Shown one piece after another: positions 8,883 to 17,865 of a stretch of DNA of 38,354 nt. The position numbers and the translations under genes were made by a program. Below the pieces are notes generated by a model. The model was not told the origin of the DNA. It did no database searches and worked only from the letters and a program-made list of their open reading frames with translations. The stretch is from Pseudomonadota bacterium (GTDB taxonomy: Bacteria; Pseudomonadota; Gammaproteobacteria; Pseudomonadales; Halieaceae), in the NCBI GenBank assembly GCA_002862405.1, contig PKCZ01000093.1, forward strand, positions 1 through 38,354, written 5' to 3'. Numbering within the stretch: position 1 is the first letter of the stretch; each line of letters begins with the position of its first letter.

Positions 8883-9170
8883 ATGCGATTGACCATCAGT
8901 GGACATCACGTAGAAGTAACCGACGGATTAAGGGAGCACATCTCCAAAAAACTAAGACGAGTGCAACGGCACTGCGACACAATCGATCACATAGAATTTG
9001 TTTTGGTTGTGGAGCGGGCTAAGCACAAAGCGGAAGCAAATCTTCACCTTGCCGGAGCCGACTTCTTCGCCTCCGAGACACTATCTGACATGTATCCGGC
9101 TATCGACTCGGTCATTGATAAGCTAGATAGGCAAGTCACGGATCACAAACGTAAACAACGAACTCACTAA
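8883..9170 (+). CDS. hpf: Short ribosome hibernation-promoting factor
   Basis: A 95-residue HPF/YfiA-family protein, the short form without the C-terminal dimerisation domain. It binds the 30S decoding region in stationary phase and, with RMF, promotes 100S ribosome dimers. The pattern MRLTISGHHVEVTDGLREHI, the VERAKHKAEANLHLAG strand and DMYPAIDSVIDKLDRQVTDHK are typical. A good AGGAG lies 8 bases before the ATG. It follows rpoN by 26 bases, and a strong intrinsic terminator lies about 50 bases downstream. Confidence 0.95.
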   Translation: MRLTISGHHVEVTDGLREHISKKLRRVQRHCDTIDHIEFVLVVERAKHKAEANLHLAGADFFASETLSDMYPAIDSVIDKLDRQVTDHKRKQRTH

Positions 9171-9219
9171 AATACGCAGCAGATCAAGCGATGTTTGCTT
9201 GGTCGGTATATACTTCGCG

Positions 9220-9246
9220 GGTCGGCTTTTTTTGCCGGCCTTTTTT
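9220..9246 (+). terminator. Intrinsic terminator after hpf
   Basis: GGTCGGC (9220-9226) pairs with GCCGGCC (9234-9240) across a T7 loop, and six T residues follow at 9241-9246. The stem is 7 bp with one G-T pair. It closes the rpoN-hpf unit and implies that rapZ has its own promoter or depends on readthrough. Confidence 0.8.
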
Positions 9247-9320
9247 ATTTGGCTGGCTTCAACATGCAATGCTCGCCTACCGCTGGGTCAGTGCGAGCAA
9301 CAGAGCACGAGAGCAAGACC

Positions 9321-10181
9321 ATGCGAATTATCATTGTCAGTGGCACCTCCGGATCAGGTAAAAGTTCAGCCCTAAACCAGCTGGAAGACCTAGGGTATTA
9401 CTGCGTTGATAACCTCCCTATCGCACTCGTTAGTTTTCTTATTGAGCATTTCTCGCAACAGTCGTCAGCCAACCACAAGGGTTTAGCAATCTGCATCGAT
9501 ATCAGGACCGAGTACGCGGGAGTTACCGATTTCAGGGACTATCTGAAGACACTTCGCGAGGGCTTGGAACTGCAGCTCATTTTCTTCGATGCGACGTCAC
9601 AAGCATTAAGCAAACGCTTCAACGAGACCCGTCGGAAACACCCGCTCAGTAAAGACGGTCGTTCGCTGAGCGAGGCCATTGCGGCCGAGAGAGGGCTTTT
9701 AGAGCCCCTGGCGTCCGCCGCTGATCTCATTATTGATACGAGCGAAATGTCGCCATACCAGCAACGAGAACTCGTGACCGAGCGCGTTGATGCGACTGAC
9801 ACCAATTCACTGTCGATTCAGGTTCAATCCTTTGGATTCAAAAAGGGTGCGCCCGTTGATGCGGATATCGTCCTCGATATGCGCATGCTGGCTAACCCAC
9901 ATTGGGAGCCCGAGTTAAGGGCCTCGACAGGACAAGCACGAAGTGTGATTGCATTTCTCGAGAGCCACGATCAAACGCATGAGGTTGCAAAAGACCTTAT
10001 CGAGATGCTGATTCGCTGGGTACCGATGTACAAGGCAAGTCAGCGAGCCTACCTGAGCATTGCCATAGGCTGCACAGGCGGCAAACATCGCTCGGTGTAT
10101 ATGACAGAGCGCGTCGCAAAGGCGCTCGCCGAGCAATTCTCAAGCGTGACGATACTTCACAGAGACATGCCACGATCATAG
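9321..10181 (+). CDS. rapZ: RNase adapter protein RapZ (YvcJ family)
   Basis: RapZ binds GlcN6P and small RNAs GlmY/GlmZ in enterobacteria and delivers GlmZ to RNase E, tuning GlmS and thus cell-wall precursor supply; outside that group its role is less known. The start chosen is the ATG at 9321, giving 286 residues (E. coli 284) and placing Walker A GTSGSGKSS at residues 8-16. The longer frame, open to 9195, would run through the terminator. Other features are DLGYYCVDNLP, the FGFKKGAPVDADIVLDMR segment, and the C-terminal IGCTGGKHRSVYM, part of the domain that binds RNA in E. coli. In E. coli ptsN precedes and npr follows rapZ; both are missing here. Confidence 0.95.
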   Translation: MRIIIVSGTSGSGKSSALNQLEDLGYYCVDNLPIALVSFLIEHFSQQSSANHKGLAICIDIRTEYAGVTDFRDYLKTLREGLELQLIFFDATSQALSKRFNETRRKHPLSKDGRSLSEAIAAERGLLEPLASAADLIIDTSEMSPYQQRELVTERVDATDTNSLSIQVQSFGFKKGAPVDADIVLDMRMLANPHWEPELRASTGQARSVIAFLESHDQTHEVAKDLIEMLIRWVPMYKASQRAYLSIAIGCTGGKHRSVYMTERVAKALAEQFSSVTILHRDMPRS

Positions 10182-10263
10182 ATCGCTTTCTGATGGTATT
10201 TGTTCGTACGGTGAAAACGGGCGAGCGGTGTTAACCTGCAAGCGCGATTGATAGGGATACACG

Positions 10264-11613
10264 ATGGTTGATATGAGCGCACAAGCAAGCATTGCAGTGA
10301 CTCGCGTCACCGATGCGTTGCGCTCGGGGACCCTCTCGGATGTCGCGTCTCTGCTGGCAGACATGTCGCCCGGTGACATCGCTCACCTTATCAGCTCGTC
10401 GCCTCCAACCACCCGCGACGAGCTTTGGGTATTGCTCGATCACGAACAGGAAGCAGATGTCCTCAATGAACTGCCCGATGACATCCGGAATAACTTCCTG
10501 GCTGAACTGCAACCCGAGGCGGTTGCCGAACTCATTGTCCAGCTAGATGACGATGATGTTGCGGACATTCTTCATGAACTGCCTCAGGCTGATACAGACC
10601 GAATTCTTGACTCGCTGACAGCGTACGATCGGGAGCGTTTCGAAACGGCACTCAGCTACCCCGATGACGTGGCGGGCGGATTGATGAGCACCGATACGCT
10701 TACGATCCGAGCTGATTTGACAATGGACGTGGTCCTCCGCTACCTGAGACGTCATACGCGACTACCTGAGAACACGGATAGCCTTATTGTCGTCAACCGC
10801 GATGATAAGTATGTCGGACTATTGCCAGTCAGGACGCTCCTTGTCTCGGATCCACATACTTCCGTGCGAGAAATGATGAAGACCGAGCGTGAACCACTTG
10901 ACGCCATGACTTCCGCTGACGAGGTTGCACGTCGTTTTGAACGAAATGACTGGATCTCCGCGCCCGTGGTTGATCCCGATGGCAAATTGATTGGTCGAAT
11001 TACCATTGATGACGTGGTTGACGTGATTCGTGAGCAAGCCGACCACAGCTTGGCAGTGATGGCAGGCCTCGGTGACGGTGACGCATTTACGCCTGTATTA
11101 AGTACCGCACCTCAGCGGGCCATTTGGCTTGCGATTAACCTGGCGACAGCCATCCTCGCGGCATCGGTCATTGGGCTCTTCCAGGACACGATTGAGAAAA
11201 TTGTTGCGCTTGCTGTATTGATGCCCATCGTTGCTTCCATGGGCGGCATCGCAGGGACGCAAAGTCTGACCGTGCTTATTCGTGCGATGGCCATGGGTCA
11301 GATTAACGATCGAACGGAAATATGGTTGGTGCGACGAGAAATCCTTGTGTCGCTCATCAACGGCCTATTGTGGGCAGCAGTCATTGCCGTCATCGCTTCC
11401 TATTGGTTCAGTGATATACGACTCGGAATGATTATTGCCTTCGCAATCGTCATTAATCTGATAACTGCAGGTATCGCCGGCGCGTCTCTACCGCTCCTCT
11501 TGGACCGGTTGGATATAGACCCTGCGCTCGCCGGCGGTGTGGTCCTCACTACCATCACTGATGTTGTTGGATTCTTTGCCTTCCTCGGTCTAGCGGCCTA
11601 CTTCTACGGTTGA
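10264..11613 (+). CDS. mgtE: Magnesium transporter MgtE
   Basis: This is a 449-residue MgtE Mg2+ channel. The order is an N-terminal helical gating domain (about 1-130, repeats such as DDDVADILHELP), two CBS domains (about 135-255, SADEVARRFERNDWISAPVVDPDGKLIGRITIDDVVDVI) and five membrane helices (about 285-449). The pore aspartate is present in TTITDVVGFFAFLG near the C-terminus. A ribosome binding site AGGGAT lies 7 bases before the ATG. The 82-base leader is too short for an M-box riboswitch, so control is probably through the protein's own Mg2+-sensing domains. It is followed by darP after 6 bases. Confidence 0.95.
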   Translation: MVDMSAQASIAVTRVTDALRSGTLSDVASLLADMSPGDIAHLISSSPPTTRDELWVLLDHEQEADVLNELPDDIRNNFLAELQPEAVAELIVQLDDDDVADILHELPQADTDRILDSLTAYDRERFETALSYPDDVAGGLMSTDTLTIRADLTMDVVLRYLRRHTRLPENTDSLIVVNRDDKYVGLLPVRTLLVSDPHTSVREMMKTEREPLDAMTSADEVARRFERNDWISAPVVDPDGKLIGRITIDDVVDVIREQADHSLAVMAGLGDGDAFTPVLSTAPQRAIWLAINLATAILAASVIGLFQDTIEKIVALAVLMPIVASMGGIAGTQSLTVLIRAMAMGQINDRTEIWLVRREILVSLINGLLWAAVIAVIASYWFSDIRLGMIIAFAIVINLITAGIAGASLPLLLDRLDIDPALAGGVVLTTITDVVGFFAFLGLAAYFYG

Positions 11614-11619
11614 ATCGCG

Positions 11620-12147
11620 ATGTCTGACGATTTGCTTGAGGACGATGATGACGGCTTGATCGAGAGTAAAAGTGCTCGAAAGCGTCAAATGCACGCCCTT
11701 CAAAGTCTGGGAGAACAGTTAGTCGACCTCTCAGCGGCACAACTAGCAAGACTTAATATTGATAACGAGGCGCTGATCGAAGCGGTGCAACTGGCCCAGC
11801 GAATATCGCATCGCAGCGGTAGACGCCGGCAAATGCAGTTCATCGGCAAACTTATGCGCAGTGCGGATGCTGAGCAAATCGCCGATTCGCTCGATGCCCT
11901 TCACGAAACATCACGGAAGGCAAAGGCGCAAGAGCGCGTTATCGAGGGTGCTAGAGATGCGCTGCTCTCCAGAGGCGACGAGGCGCTACCAGAGGTTCTC
12001 GCCATTTGGCCTCACGGTGATCGGCAATTGATCAGACAGCTCACTCTCAGCGCACACGAAGAGCGACAACGGGGTCAGGCATCCACTTCAGCGAGAAAAC
12101 TCTTTCGTTATTTGCGCTTACTCTCCGAAGCGTCAGCTGAAGATTGA
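11620..12147 (+). CDS. darP: Dual-action ribosomal maturation protein DarP (YjgA, DUF615)
   Basis: This is a 175-residue, highly charged helical protein of the DUF615/YjgA family, which associates with late 50S assembly intermediates. Visible family features are KSARKRQMHALQSLGEQLVDLS near residue 18, RISHRSGRRRQMQFIGKLMR near 65, and RKLFRYLRLL at the end. It probably shares a transcript with mgtE (6-base gap). Its last 40 bases overlap the 3' end of yhdP on the other strand. In pseudomonads this gene lies in the yhdP-tldD-yjgA-pmbA series in one direction; here it faces yhdP and the protease genes are absent. Confidence 0.92.
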   Translation: MSDDLLEDDDDGLIESKSARKRQMHALQSLGEQLVDLSAAQLARLNIDNEALIEAVQLAQRISHRSGRRRQMQFIGKLMRSADAEQIADSLDALHETSRKAKAQERVIEGARDALLSRGDEALPEVLAIWPHGDRQLIRQLTLSAHEERQRGQASTSARKLFRYLRLLSEASAED

Positions 12148-15100
12148 TCTTCAGCCGCACCATTGTCTCTACTCGACGATAATTTGGCGTCGAATACGCG
12201 GACAAATTTAACCTCTGGCGAGCTCACGGGCCCGCTCACTGAGTACACGCCACTGGACAGACTCTTCATTTGGTCTTCAAAGACCTTACTTGCAAGATAG
12301 GCTCCCGCAGCAATGGGCAAGCCACCGGCCAAGGCTGCTACCCATGGAATATTGTCGACCAGCGGCAACGTAACAACCAGCTCAGCATCTATGTTCTCTG
12401 AGTCCATGCTGTACTGACCACCCAAGGTCAGTCTTCCCCCACCATTTCGAATAGCGAATTCATTAATGGTGACCTCACCACGACCGAGGGAAAAATCGCC
12501 ACTTGCGCGATCAAATGTCAGCCCCGGATCGAACAGCTGATTCACATTAGCTCGCTGAACAAGACCCGCCAAGTTAAATACCCCAATAAAACGGAGGGGG
12601 TCTGTGGCCTGCGACGGCACAGGCAGGAATGAACCCGATGTGAGTTGAAGCTCAAGGTCACCAGCCACTTTATTCGCTTGAAAATCGGGTGGCGCTCCGG
12701 GCCACTCAATGTCACCCACAACTCTACCCGAAGAAAAATCAACGACCGACTTTGCATCAAGGAGTGTCAAGGCCTCGGCAGCACTGGGCAGTGTCAAATC
12801 AAGCGAGGCGCGCGTAGTCGAACCGTCCCCTCTTCGCCAGCTAAATCGACTCTCCGATCCGAAGGTCACACCATCCAGACTTCCAGCAAATTGGGCCAAA
12901 TCAACACTCGATTCCGAGATCGATGCGTTGAAAGAGAGCGAACCCAGGTCTTGCCCTTTGAACATCAGAGAATCAACAGCAAACTGCATCGCCGGCCAAG
13001 CAGCCGCAGCTGGGTTGTCCGACTCGACATCCAACGTCGCGACATTAATATTTGGTAGTGAATCGAGAGAGAGCGACTCAATCTGGATATTCAGCTGCGC
13101 TTCAGGGCCATCGAAGTCAATTTGTGCCTTGATAAAATCGCCGGCAAGGCCCAATGACGTTAGTTCTCCCTCGTACTGCCCCGTGGAGGAGAACGCGCCG
13201 AAATCTGTCTCACCCAACGCAAGCTTGTCCACGGAAAAATCACGCCAAACAATCGCCGGGAGCCCCGGGTTGCCGCCGCTTCTGAAGCGGGCCTGTGTGT
13301 CTGCCCAAGCGCTGATATCGAGCTCTTCTATACGGCCTGAGATAACCGCCGTACCTGCGTCAACGTCATCGAGTGTGAGCTCCGATCTCACCTCCCCAAT
13401 CGAGGCCAATGCCCGCCATGCATTTTCGGTGTCTTGCGCTATTGAGAGAGACAGATTGTTTGAGTACGTGGCATCGATGGACAGTACATCAGAAATTCTC
13501 AGGTCGATCTCCAGCGATTCGCTTTGTTCAGGCGATTTGTTAAATGGGAGGGGAAGACCGACTGCCAACCCATCGAGGTCAGAGGTAACATTCAGCGCTA
13601 CGCCCCTTCCAGCCTGAAACACGATATCGAAGGCTGAACTGCCGTCGAGCAAGCCGTCGGGAACCGTAACACCCAAAAGCCGATTGACATCGGCCCCTCC
13701 CAGGCGCGCGGAAGTGGCGATCGAGAAGCCTTTTTGAGAAAGCCCCAAATCGTTCGCATCGAGGTCCAGGTCAAGGAGAATGTCTTGATTTTCAAAGCGC
13801 GCTGCTAGCGAACCATCAGCAATGCCTCGCGGGTACTCATACACAAACTCACCCTTCACCCGCTCTAGCGTTATGGGAGGAGTGGGGACGGACACGGTGG
13901 CCCCGCTGACTTCAACTCTCGTGGAGATGGTAGGGATTTTCGATGCGCCCTTAATCGGTATAGAGAGATCGAAATAACCGCAAACTCGACCATCGACGGT
14001 GAGATCTCGTAACTCACTAGCCACTCGCTCAGGTACGTAAGGAATACCAGCAACCTGCTCAACTGCCACCGGTAATGTGCCATCGATCGTAGCCTGCGCG
14101 GTCAGCACGCGAATGGTGTCCCGTTTACCCACTTGGACAAGCCCTTCGCTGATATCCAGACCACCGACTAATGCCGAATCCACATCGAATGTCACCAGTC
14201 CGTTATCAATCCCAACATGGCCGATGAGCGACTCCGCGAGAGGCAGTCCCGGCATCATGGTAACGGCATCAAGGTCAGCTAAGGCTGACAGCTGAATGGA
14301 TCTGAGCGGAAAATCGCCCTTACGGACTCCACCCCTCAGGATAAACCCGATCTGGGTTGCCTCACCCGTGCCTAGCGATGTTTGCATCCATCGATAGGCA
14401 TCGGGATCGATGGTCATTGGTGTGAAGGCCAGTGCTCGCGATGCGGGAGCTCGACCAGAGCCAAGGACCACGTTAAGCATTGGTGAACGACCGGATGCCT
14501 GTGAAAACGGAATCTCACCCGTCAGCAGGGCCATCGCCTCAAAATCGTCTGCTCGAGCCGCAGCGCGTCCATTTCTGATCACAACCTGATCATCGGTGAG
14601 ATTAAAATCGATAACGGCATTCACCTCCCCCAGTTGCATAGGGTCAGGGAATTGCGTGGGAATCCCCAGCGTCAAATCGCTGCTATTGACCTGTAGTTGA
14701 CCGGCATTGCCGGATAGCATCAGCGAGCCTGAAAGTCCGCTGATACCCGGAAAAGGCGCGTCTTCCCTCACGAAAATATCATCAAAATCTACCGCCACCC
14801 GCTCAATAGATTCATCAAAGAGGGAACCACTAAGACTCAGGGCATTGATGGTCCCCGAGATTGACGCGGCAGCCAAAGGCTCTCTACCAGATTCTGGAAT
14901 CAGGCCAGCCTCTAGTAATAACTGCGCGCCAGAGGCCAAATCCAGGTCATTGACCAGAAGTTCCCAGCCAGTGGTCGTCAGGCTCACATTAATGTCATTG
15001 AACTGGACAGGTCCTTGCTTAAGTGTCACCGCTGCCTGAGCGATATTGATCAACGACTCGTTGCTATCCAGTATCGCCGTGCCGTTTACCGAGAAGGCCA

Positions 15101-15929
15101 TACTAGGCAGTCGCGCATCAGACGCAGGAAACAAAGCATCGCCCGTTACTTCAAAAACGGTACTTGCCTGTCCCGCTGACGCGTCGGTCCAAAAGAGAAG
15201 ATCGCCGGTTCCCGACACATCTGCGCCGAACAACTCTGATATCGACCCCATGTCATCGGATGAGACACGCCCGCGCAGCGACCCCGCAAATCGAGATAAA
15301 TCGAGAGGATTGCCTACCCCTGCACCGATAATGCTGACCGTTAACCCACCATCACCTGTCGCCAATAACTGAAGCTTTCGGACACTGCCCTCTCGCCTTA
15401 GGTCAAGATCGACCACAAGCTCCAAGGCTCGCTCGGTGTCAGACAACTCACGGAGCAGAGAGACCCGCGTAGTTTCGAGCGCCAAACGTTCGATCTCAGT
15501 CGCAAAGACACTCGGGTCAATGGGTACAACAATACCGGTAGCTTCGTTGGTTAATCTCGCGGGAATAGCGACATCACTTGCGCGCATCTCGGCGAGGATC
15601 AGCTGACGCTGCAACAACGAACGCCAGGGGTTGAGCGTGATTTGAAGACGCCCCGCACTGAATACACTAGTCGCGGTCTTCCTATTGCGGATATTCAGAT
15701 CCTCGAGGGCCAGTTTGGGTCGAAAACCCTCCATTTCCGCGGTAATTCCAACAACCTGTGCATCAAAACCAGTGCGAGACTCAATCTCCGCAACGAGTGA
15801 GGTTTTGACGGCGGGCAGCAACGGCACCAAGGCTGTGGCAAGGCTGACCACAACAGCAATCAAGACAAGAAGCGCAATGGCGGTCCGCCAAATAAAGCTT
15901 CCTAACGCCCGATAGGCGCGTTCAAACAC
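12108..15929 (-). CDS. yhdP: AsmA-like envelope lipid transport protein YhdP (TIGR02099 family)
   Basis: This is a very large protein of about 1273 residues: one N-terminal membrane anchor (IWRTAIALLVLIAVVVSLAT) and a long periplasmic repeat of beta strands ending in the conserved LPLVDNIPWVAALAGGLPIAAGAYLASKVFEDQ and VYSVSGPVSSPEVKF segments. YhdP, with TamB and YdbH, forms bridge-like proteins needed for phospholipid transport to the outer membrane. The frame is open to 15953, but a GTG at 15929 has GGAG six bases upstream and overlaps the maf stop by 8 bases, so I prefer it. It is last in mreBCD-maf-yhdP; the rng gene that usually lies between maf and yhdP is missing. Confidence 0.93.
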   Translation of the reverse strand: MFERAYRALGSFIWRTAIALLVLIAVVVSLATALVPLLPAVKTSLVAEIESRTGFDAQVVGITAEMEGFRPKLALEDLNIRNRKTATSVFSAGRLQITLNPWRSLLQRQLILAEMRASDVAIPARLTNEATGIVVPIDPSVFATEIERLALETTRVSLLRELSDTERALELVVDLDLRREGSVRKLQLLATGDGGLTVSIIGAGVGNPLDLSRFAGSLRGRVSSDDMGSISELFGADVSGTGDLLFWTDASAGQASTVFEVTGDALFPASDARLPSMAFSVNGTAILDSNESLINIAQAAVTLKQGPVQFNDINVSLTTTGWELLVNDLDLASGAQLLLEAGLIPESGREPLAAASISGTINALSLSGSLFDESIERVAVDFDDIFVREDAPFPGISGLSGSLMLSGNAGQLQVNSSDLTLGIPTQFPDPMQLGEVNAVIDFNLTDDQVVIRNGRAAARADDFEAMALLTGEIPFSQASGRSPMLNVVLGSGRAPASRALAFTPMTIDPDAYRWMQTSLGTGEATQIGFILRGGVRKGDFPLRSIQLSALADLDAVTMMPGLPLAESLIGHVGIDNGLVTFDVDSALVGGLDISEGLVQVGKRDTIRVLTAQATIDGTLPVAVEQVAGIPYVPERVASELRDLTVDGRVCGYFDLSIPIKGASKIPTISTRVEVSGATVSVPTPPITLERVKGEFVYEYPRGIADGSLAARFENQDILLDLDLDANDLGLSQKGFSIATSARLGGADVNRLLGVTVPDGLLDGSSAFDIVFQAGRGVALNVTSDLDGLAVGLPLPFNKSPEQSESLEIDLRISDVLSIDATYSNNLSLSIAQDTENAWRALASIGEVRSELTLDDVDAGTAVISGRIEELDISAWADTQARFRSGGNPGLPAIVWRDFSVDKLALGETDFGAFSSTGQYEGELTSLGLAGDFIKAQIDFDGPEAQLNIQIESLSLDSLPNINVATLDVESDNPAAAAWPAMQFAVDSLMFKGQDLGSLSFNASISESSVDLAQFAGSLDGVTFGSESRFSWRRGDGSTTRASLDLTLPSAAEALTLLDAKSVVDFSSGRVVGDIEWPGAPPDFQANKVAGDLELQLTSGSFLPVPSQATDPLRFIGVFNLAGLVQRANVNQLFDPGLTFDRASGDFSLGRGEVTINEFAIRNGGGRLTLGGQYSMDSENIDAELVVTLPLVDNIPWVAALAGGLPIAAGAYLASKVFEDQMKSLSSGVYSVSGPVSSPEVKFVRVFDAKLSSSRDNGAAEDQSSADASESKRK

Positions 15930-16500
15930 CGGGATCTCCAAGGCTCGTCGCAATGTCGGCTGCCTCTAGCAAAGTGCGAGTCTCAGTCAAGGGCAAACCC
16001 ACAACGCCGCTATAGCTTCCCTCAAGTCGCTTAACAAAACTCCCAGCCAAACCTTGAATGCCATAGGCCCCGGCCTTGTCCCAGGGCTCATCGGTCGACA
16101 GGTATTGTGCAATGAGCTCCGATGAGAGCTCAGCGAACTCGACGCGTGTAGTAATTAGCTCTGTTGTAACAACCACATCTGACATAAGCGTCACCGATGT
16201 CATTACCTCATGTGTTAGACCGCTTAATGAGCGCAACATTCCCTCGGCATCGGCGAAAGAATCGGGTTTGTGCAACACGCGACCATGAGACACAACCGTT
16301 GTATCGGCACCAAGCACCACACTGCCCGGCACCCAGACCCTAGCCGCTTTTTCCGAAGACATGCGACAGACGTAATCAGCAGGGAGCTCGTTGTAGAGCA
16401 TTGCCTCGTCAATATCGGCGGCTTCGCACTCGAAAGCGGGTACCAGCATACGCAGAAGTTCTCGCCGCCTTGGGCTGGCGCTGGCCAGAATGAGCCTCAC
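15922..16500 (-). CDS. maf: Maf-family nucleoside triphosphate pyrophosphatase (YhdE type)
   Basis: This is a 192-residue Maf protein that hydrolyses non-canonical or excess NTPs, by family a dTTP/UTP pyrophosphatase. It shows SASPRRREL (7-15), VVLGADTTVV (catalytic Asp near 70), the lysine in LHKPDS, and the ending AYGIQGLAGSFVKRLEGSYSGVVGLPL that marks the YhdE branch. It starts with GTG in a GTGA overlap with mreD. The mreBCD-maf order is conserved. Confidence 0.95.
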   Translation of the reverse strand: MRLILASASPRRRELLRMLVPAFECEAADIDEAMLYNELPADYVCRMSSEKAARVWVPGSVVLGADTTVVSHGRVLHKPDSFADAEGMLRSLSGLTHEVMTSVTLMSDVVVTTELITTRVEFAELSSELIAQYLSTDEPWDKAGAYGIQGLAGSFVKRLEGSYSGVVGLPLTETRTLLEAADIATSLGDPGV

Positions 16501-16985
16501 AGCAGTCGCCCAATCCGGAAACGTGCGGTATCGATGAGCATGTTAAAAGGCCGCCACAGCAAGGCTGAAATAACGACCGCAATCAGATAACCAAGCCCAT
16601 CAGATGGCACGCCCAAAGCGGCTAATACCACGCGCTGCAGCGCCACCGAAATGCCGAGTAAGAGAAAGATAACCACCGTTTGCAAGATCCAATCAAGCTG
16701 TCGAATGGTGTAAATATTATGGAGCAAAACATAAGCCACTATCGACAGACCCATTGACGCGGCCCCCACAAGCGAGCCTTCGATCAAGCTGATCAAAATA
16801 CCGACTGAAAACGCGAAGATAATGCCTACTCGCGCGGGCGAGGACAAAACCCAGTAACAAACGCAAAGCTCGAGCAATCGCGGCATAACTATCCGTAGCT
16901 CGATTGCATTCGCTGCTTGAAATAGCAGGCCAGCCAGAATGACCGAGGCTATAACTGAAAAACCGATATTGTTCTCGTCTCTCAC
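16497..16985 (-). CDS. mreD: Rod shape-determining protein MreD
   Basis: This is a 162-residue membrane protein with about five hydrophobic segments, a GTG start and the usual C-terminal pattern (LLWRPFNMLIDTARFRIGR). MreD is the small integral-membrane part of the elongasome with MreC, RodA and PBP2. The sequence is poorly conserved, as is normal for MreD, so the call depends on size, topology and its place between mreC and maf. Confidence 0.9.
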   Translation of the reverse strand: MRDENNIGFSVIASVILAGLLFQAANAIELRIVMPRLLELCVCYWVLSSPARVGIIFAFSVGILISLIEGSLVGAASMGLSIVAYVLLHNIYTIRQLDWILQTVVIFLLLGISVALQRVVLAALGVPSDGLGYLIAVVISALLWRPFNMLIDTARFRIGRLL

Positions 16986-17003
16986 GCCGCTGCCTTATTC
17001 CGC

Positions 17004-17831
17004 CTACGGCGCGTCAGTGGATGTGAGAATCAGTACGTGACTCTCGACGTCCAAGGCGGCTGAAGTTTGAAGTGTCACCGACAAATAAGCAGCATCGCCA
17101 GAGGTCGTTGTCTCGCGGGTGCGGCCCACGGGATAGCCAGCAGGGAACCGCTCACCCAAACCGGAGGTCACCCAGAGATCACCTGAGCTCACGTCCGACG
17201 TGCTGGCAAGGTTACGAATCACAAGTTGATCCAAACGACCCACACCCTCTGCGATTGCTCGTTGCCCAGTACGATTATTCAAGACCGGGATACCGTGTTG
17301 CAGATCGGTGATCAACAGGGCTCGGCTTGCCGTTTGACCCACTTGAACAATCTGGCCCATGACCCCCTCCGCGTTAAGAACCGGATGGCCAACATCGACC
17401 CCTTCATTCCGCCCTCGGTCCAGCGTAAGCAAATGGCGATTCACGTCGGGCGATACAGCTACGATCCGAGCAACTGTCATAGTTGCATCCTCCGCAACCG
17501 GCGAGTTGAGTAGCGCGCGATATCGAATATTCTCAGCGGTGAGGGCCTCCATGCGCTGGGCGCGCGCGCTCAGTATGAGATTTTTGTCCTCCAGCGCTTG
17601 AATTTGTTTACGCATGGACGCGCGACTTTCCAAATACTCTGCTAACGTATGAAAAACACGTTTTGGGACGTCAAGCGTGTAGAAGGACACCTCGGATAGA
17701 TCTGCGCCCATACCTTCCACTTTTCCCATGATGGGAGAGTCGCGAAGAAACGCAACCAGCGCCAAAGCAATGCCCAACGCCACAAGGAGGCGGATCGTAA
17801 GGAAACGTGTCTTGGAGAAAAGGCTGCTGAT
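17004..17831 (-). CDS. mreC: Rod shape-determining protein MreC, probable ATC start
   Basis: MreC is the periplasmic elongasome scaffold that activates PBP2-RodA. The protein shows a coiled coil (about residues 60-105), then the beta-barrel domains with VNRHLLTLDRGRNEGVDVGHPV and GLGERFPAGYPVGRT. The first ATG/GTG/TTG-type codon in frame is the GTG at 17783, but starting there removes the cytoplasmic basic tail and half of the membrane helix, and no ribosome binding site precedes it. The frame is open upstream to a stop at 17849 and encodes SSLFSKTRFLTIRLLVALGI, a typical MreC N-terminus. GAGGA at 17839-17843 lies 7 bases before an ATC at 17831, so I propose an ATC start (275 residues); a sequencing error is the alternative. 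Confidence 0.9.
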   Translation of the reverse strand: MSSLFSKTRFLTIRLLVALGIALALVAFLRDSPIMGKVEGMGADLSEVSFYTLDVPKRVFHTLAEYLESRASMRKQIQALEDKNLILSARAQRMEALTAENIRYRALLNSPVAEDATMTVARIVAVSPDVNRHLLTLDRGRNEGVDVGHPVLNAEGVMGQIVQVGQTASRALLITDLQHGIPVLNNRTGQRAIAEGVGRLDQLVIRNLASTSDVSSGDLWVTSGLGERFPAGYPVGRTRETTTSGDAAYLSVTLQTSAALDVESHVLILTSTDAP

Positions 17832-17865
17832 GATCTGTTCCTCGTTCTAAATCGAACCTAGAAAC

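Noticed and set aside
9249-9266. CTGGC...TGCA before rapZ as a sigma-54 promoter
   Set aside because: The GG-to-GC spacing is 9 rather than 10 bases and the flanking consensus bases are poor; sigma-54 is very strict on spacing.
9195-9320. 42-residue N-terminal extension of RapZ
   Set aside because: The extension would be read through the intrinsic terminator at 9220-9246, is absent from the family, and the ATG at 9321 gives the usual length.
10182-10263. Mg2+ riboswitch ahead of mgtE
   Set aside because: The whole rapZ-mgtE spacer is 82 bases, too short for an M-box, and no matching stems were seen.
12645-13617. Long plus-strand open frames of up to 302 codons opposite yhdP
   Set aside because: They show no recognisable domain, are rich in Ser, Pro and Arg as expected for antisense frames, and lie entirely within a well-supported gene.
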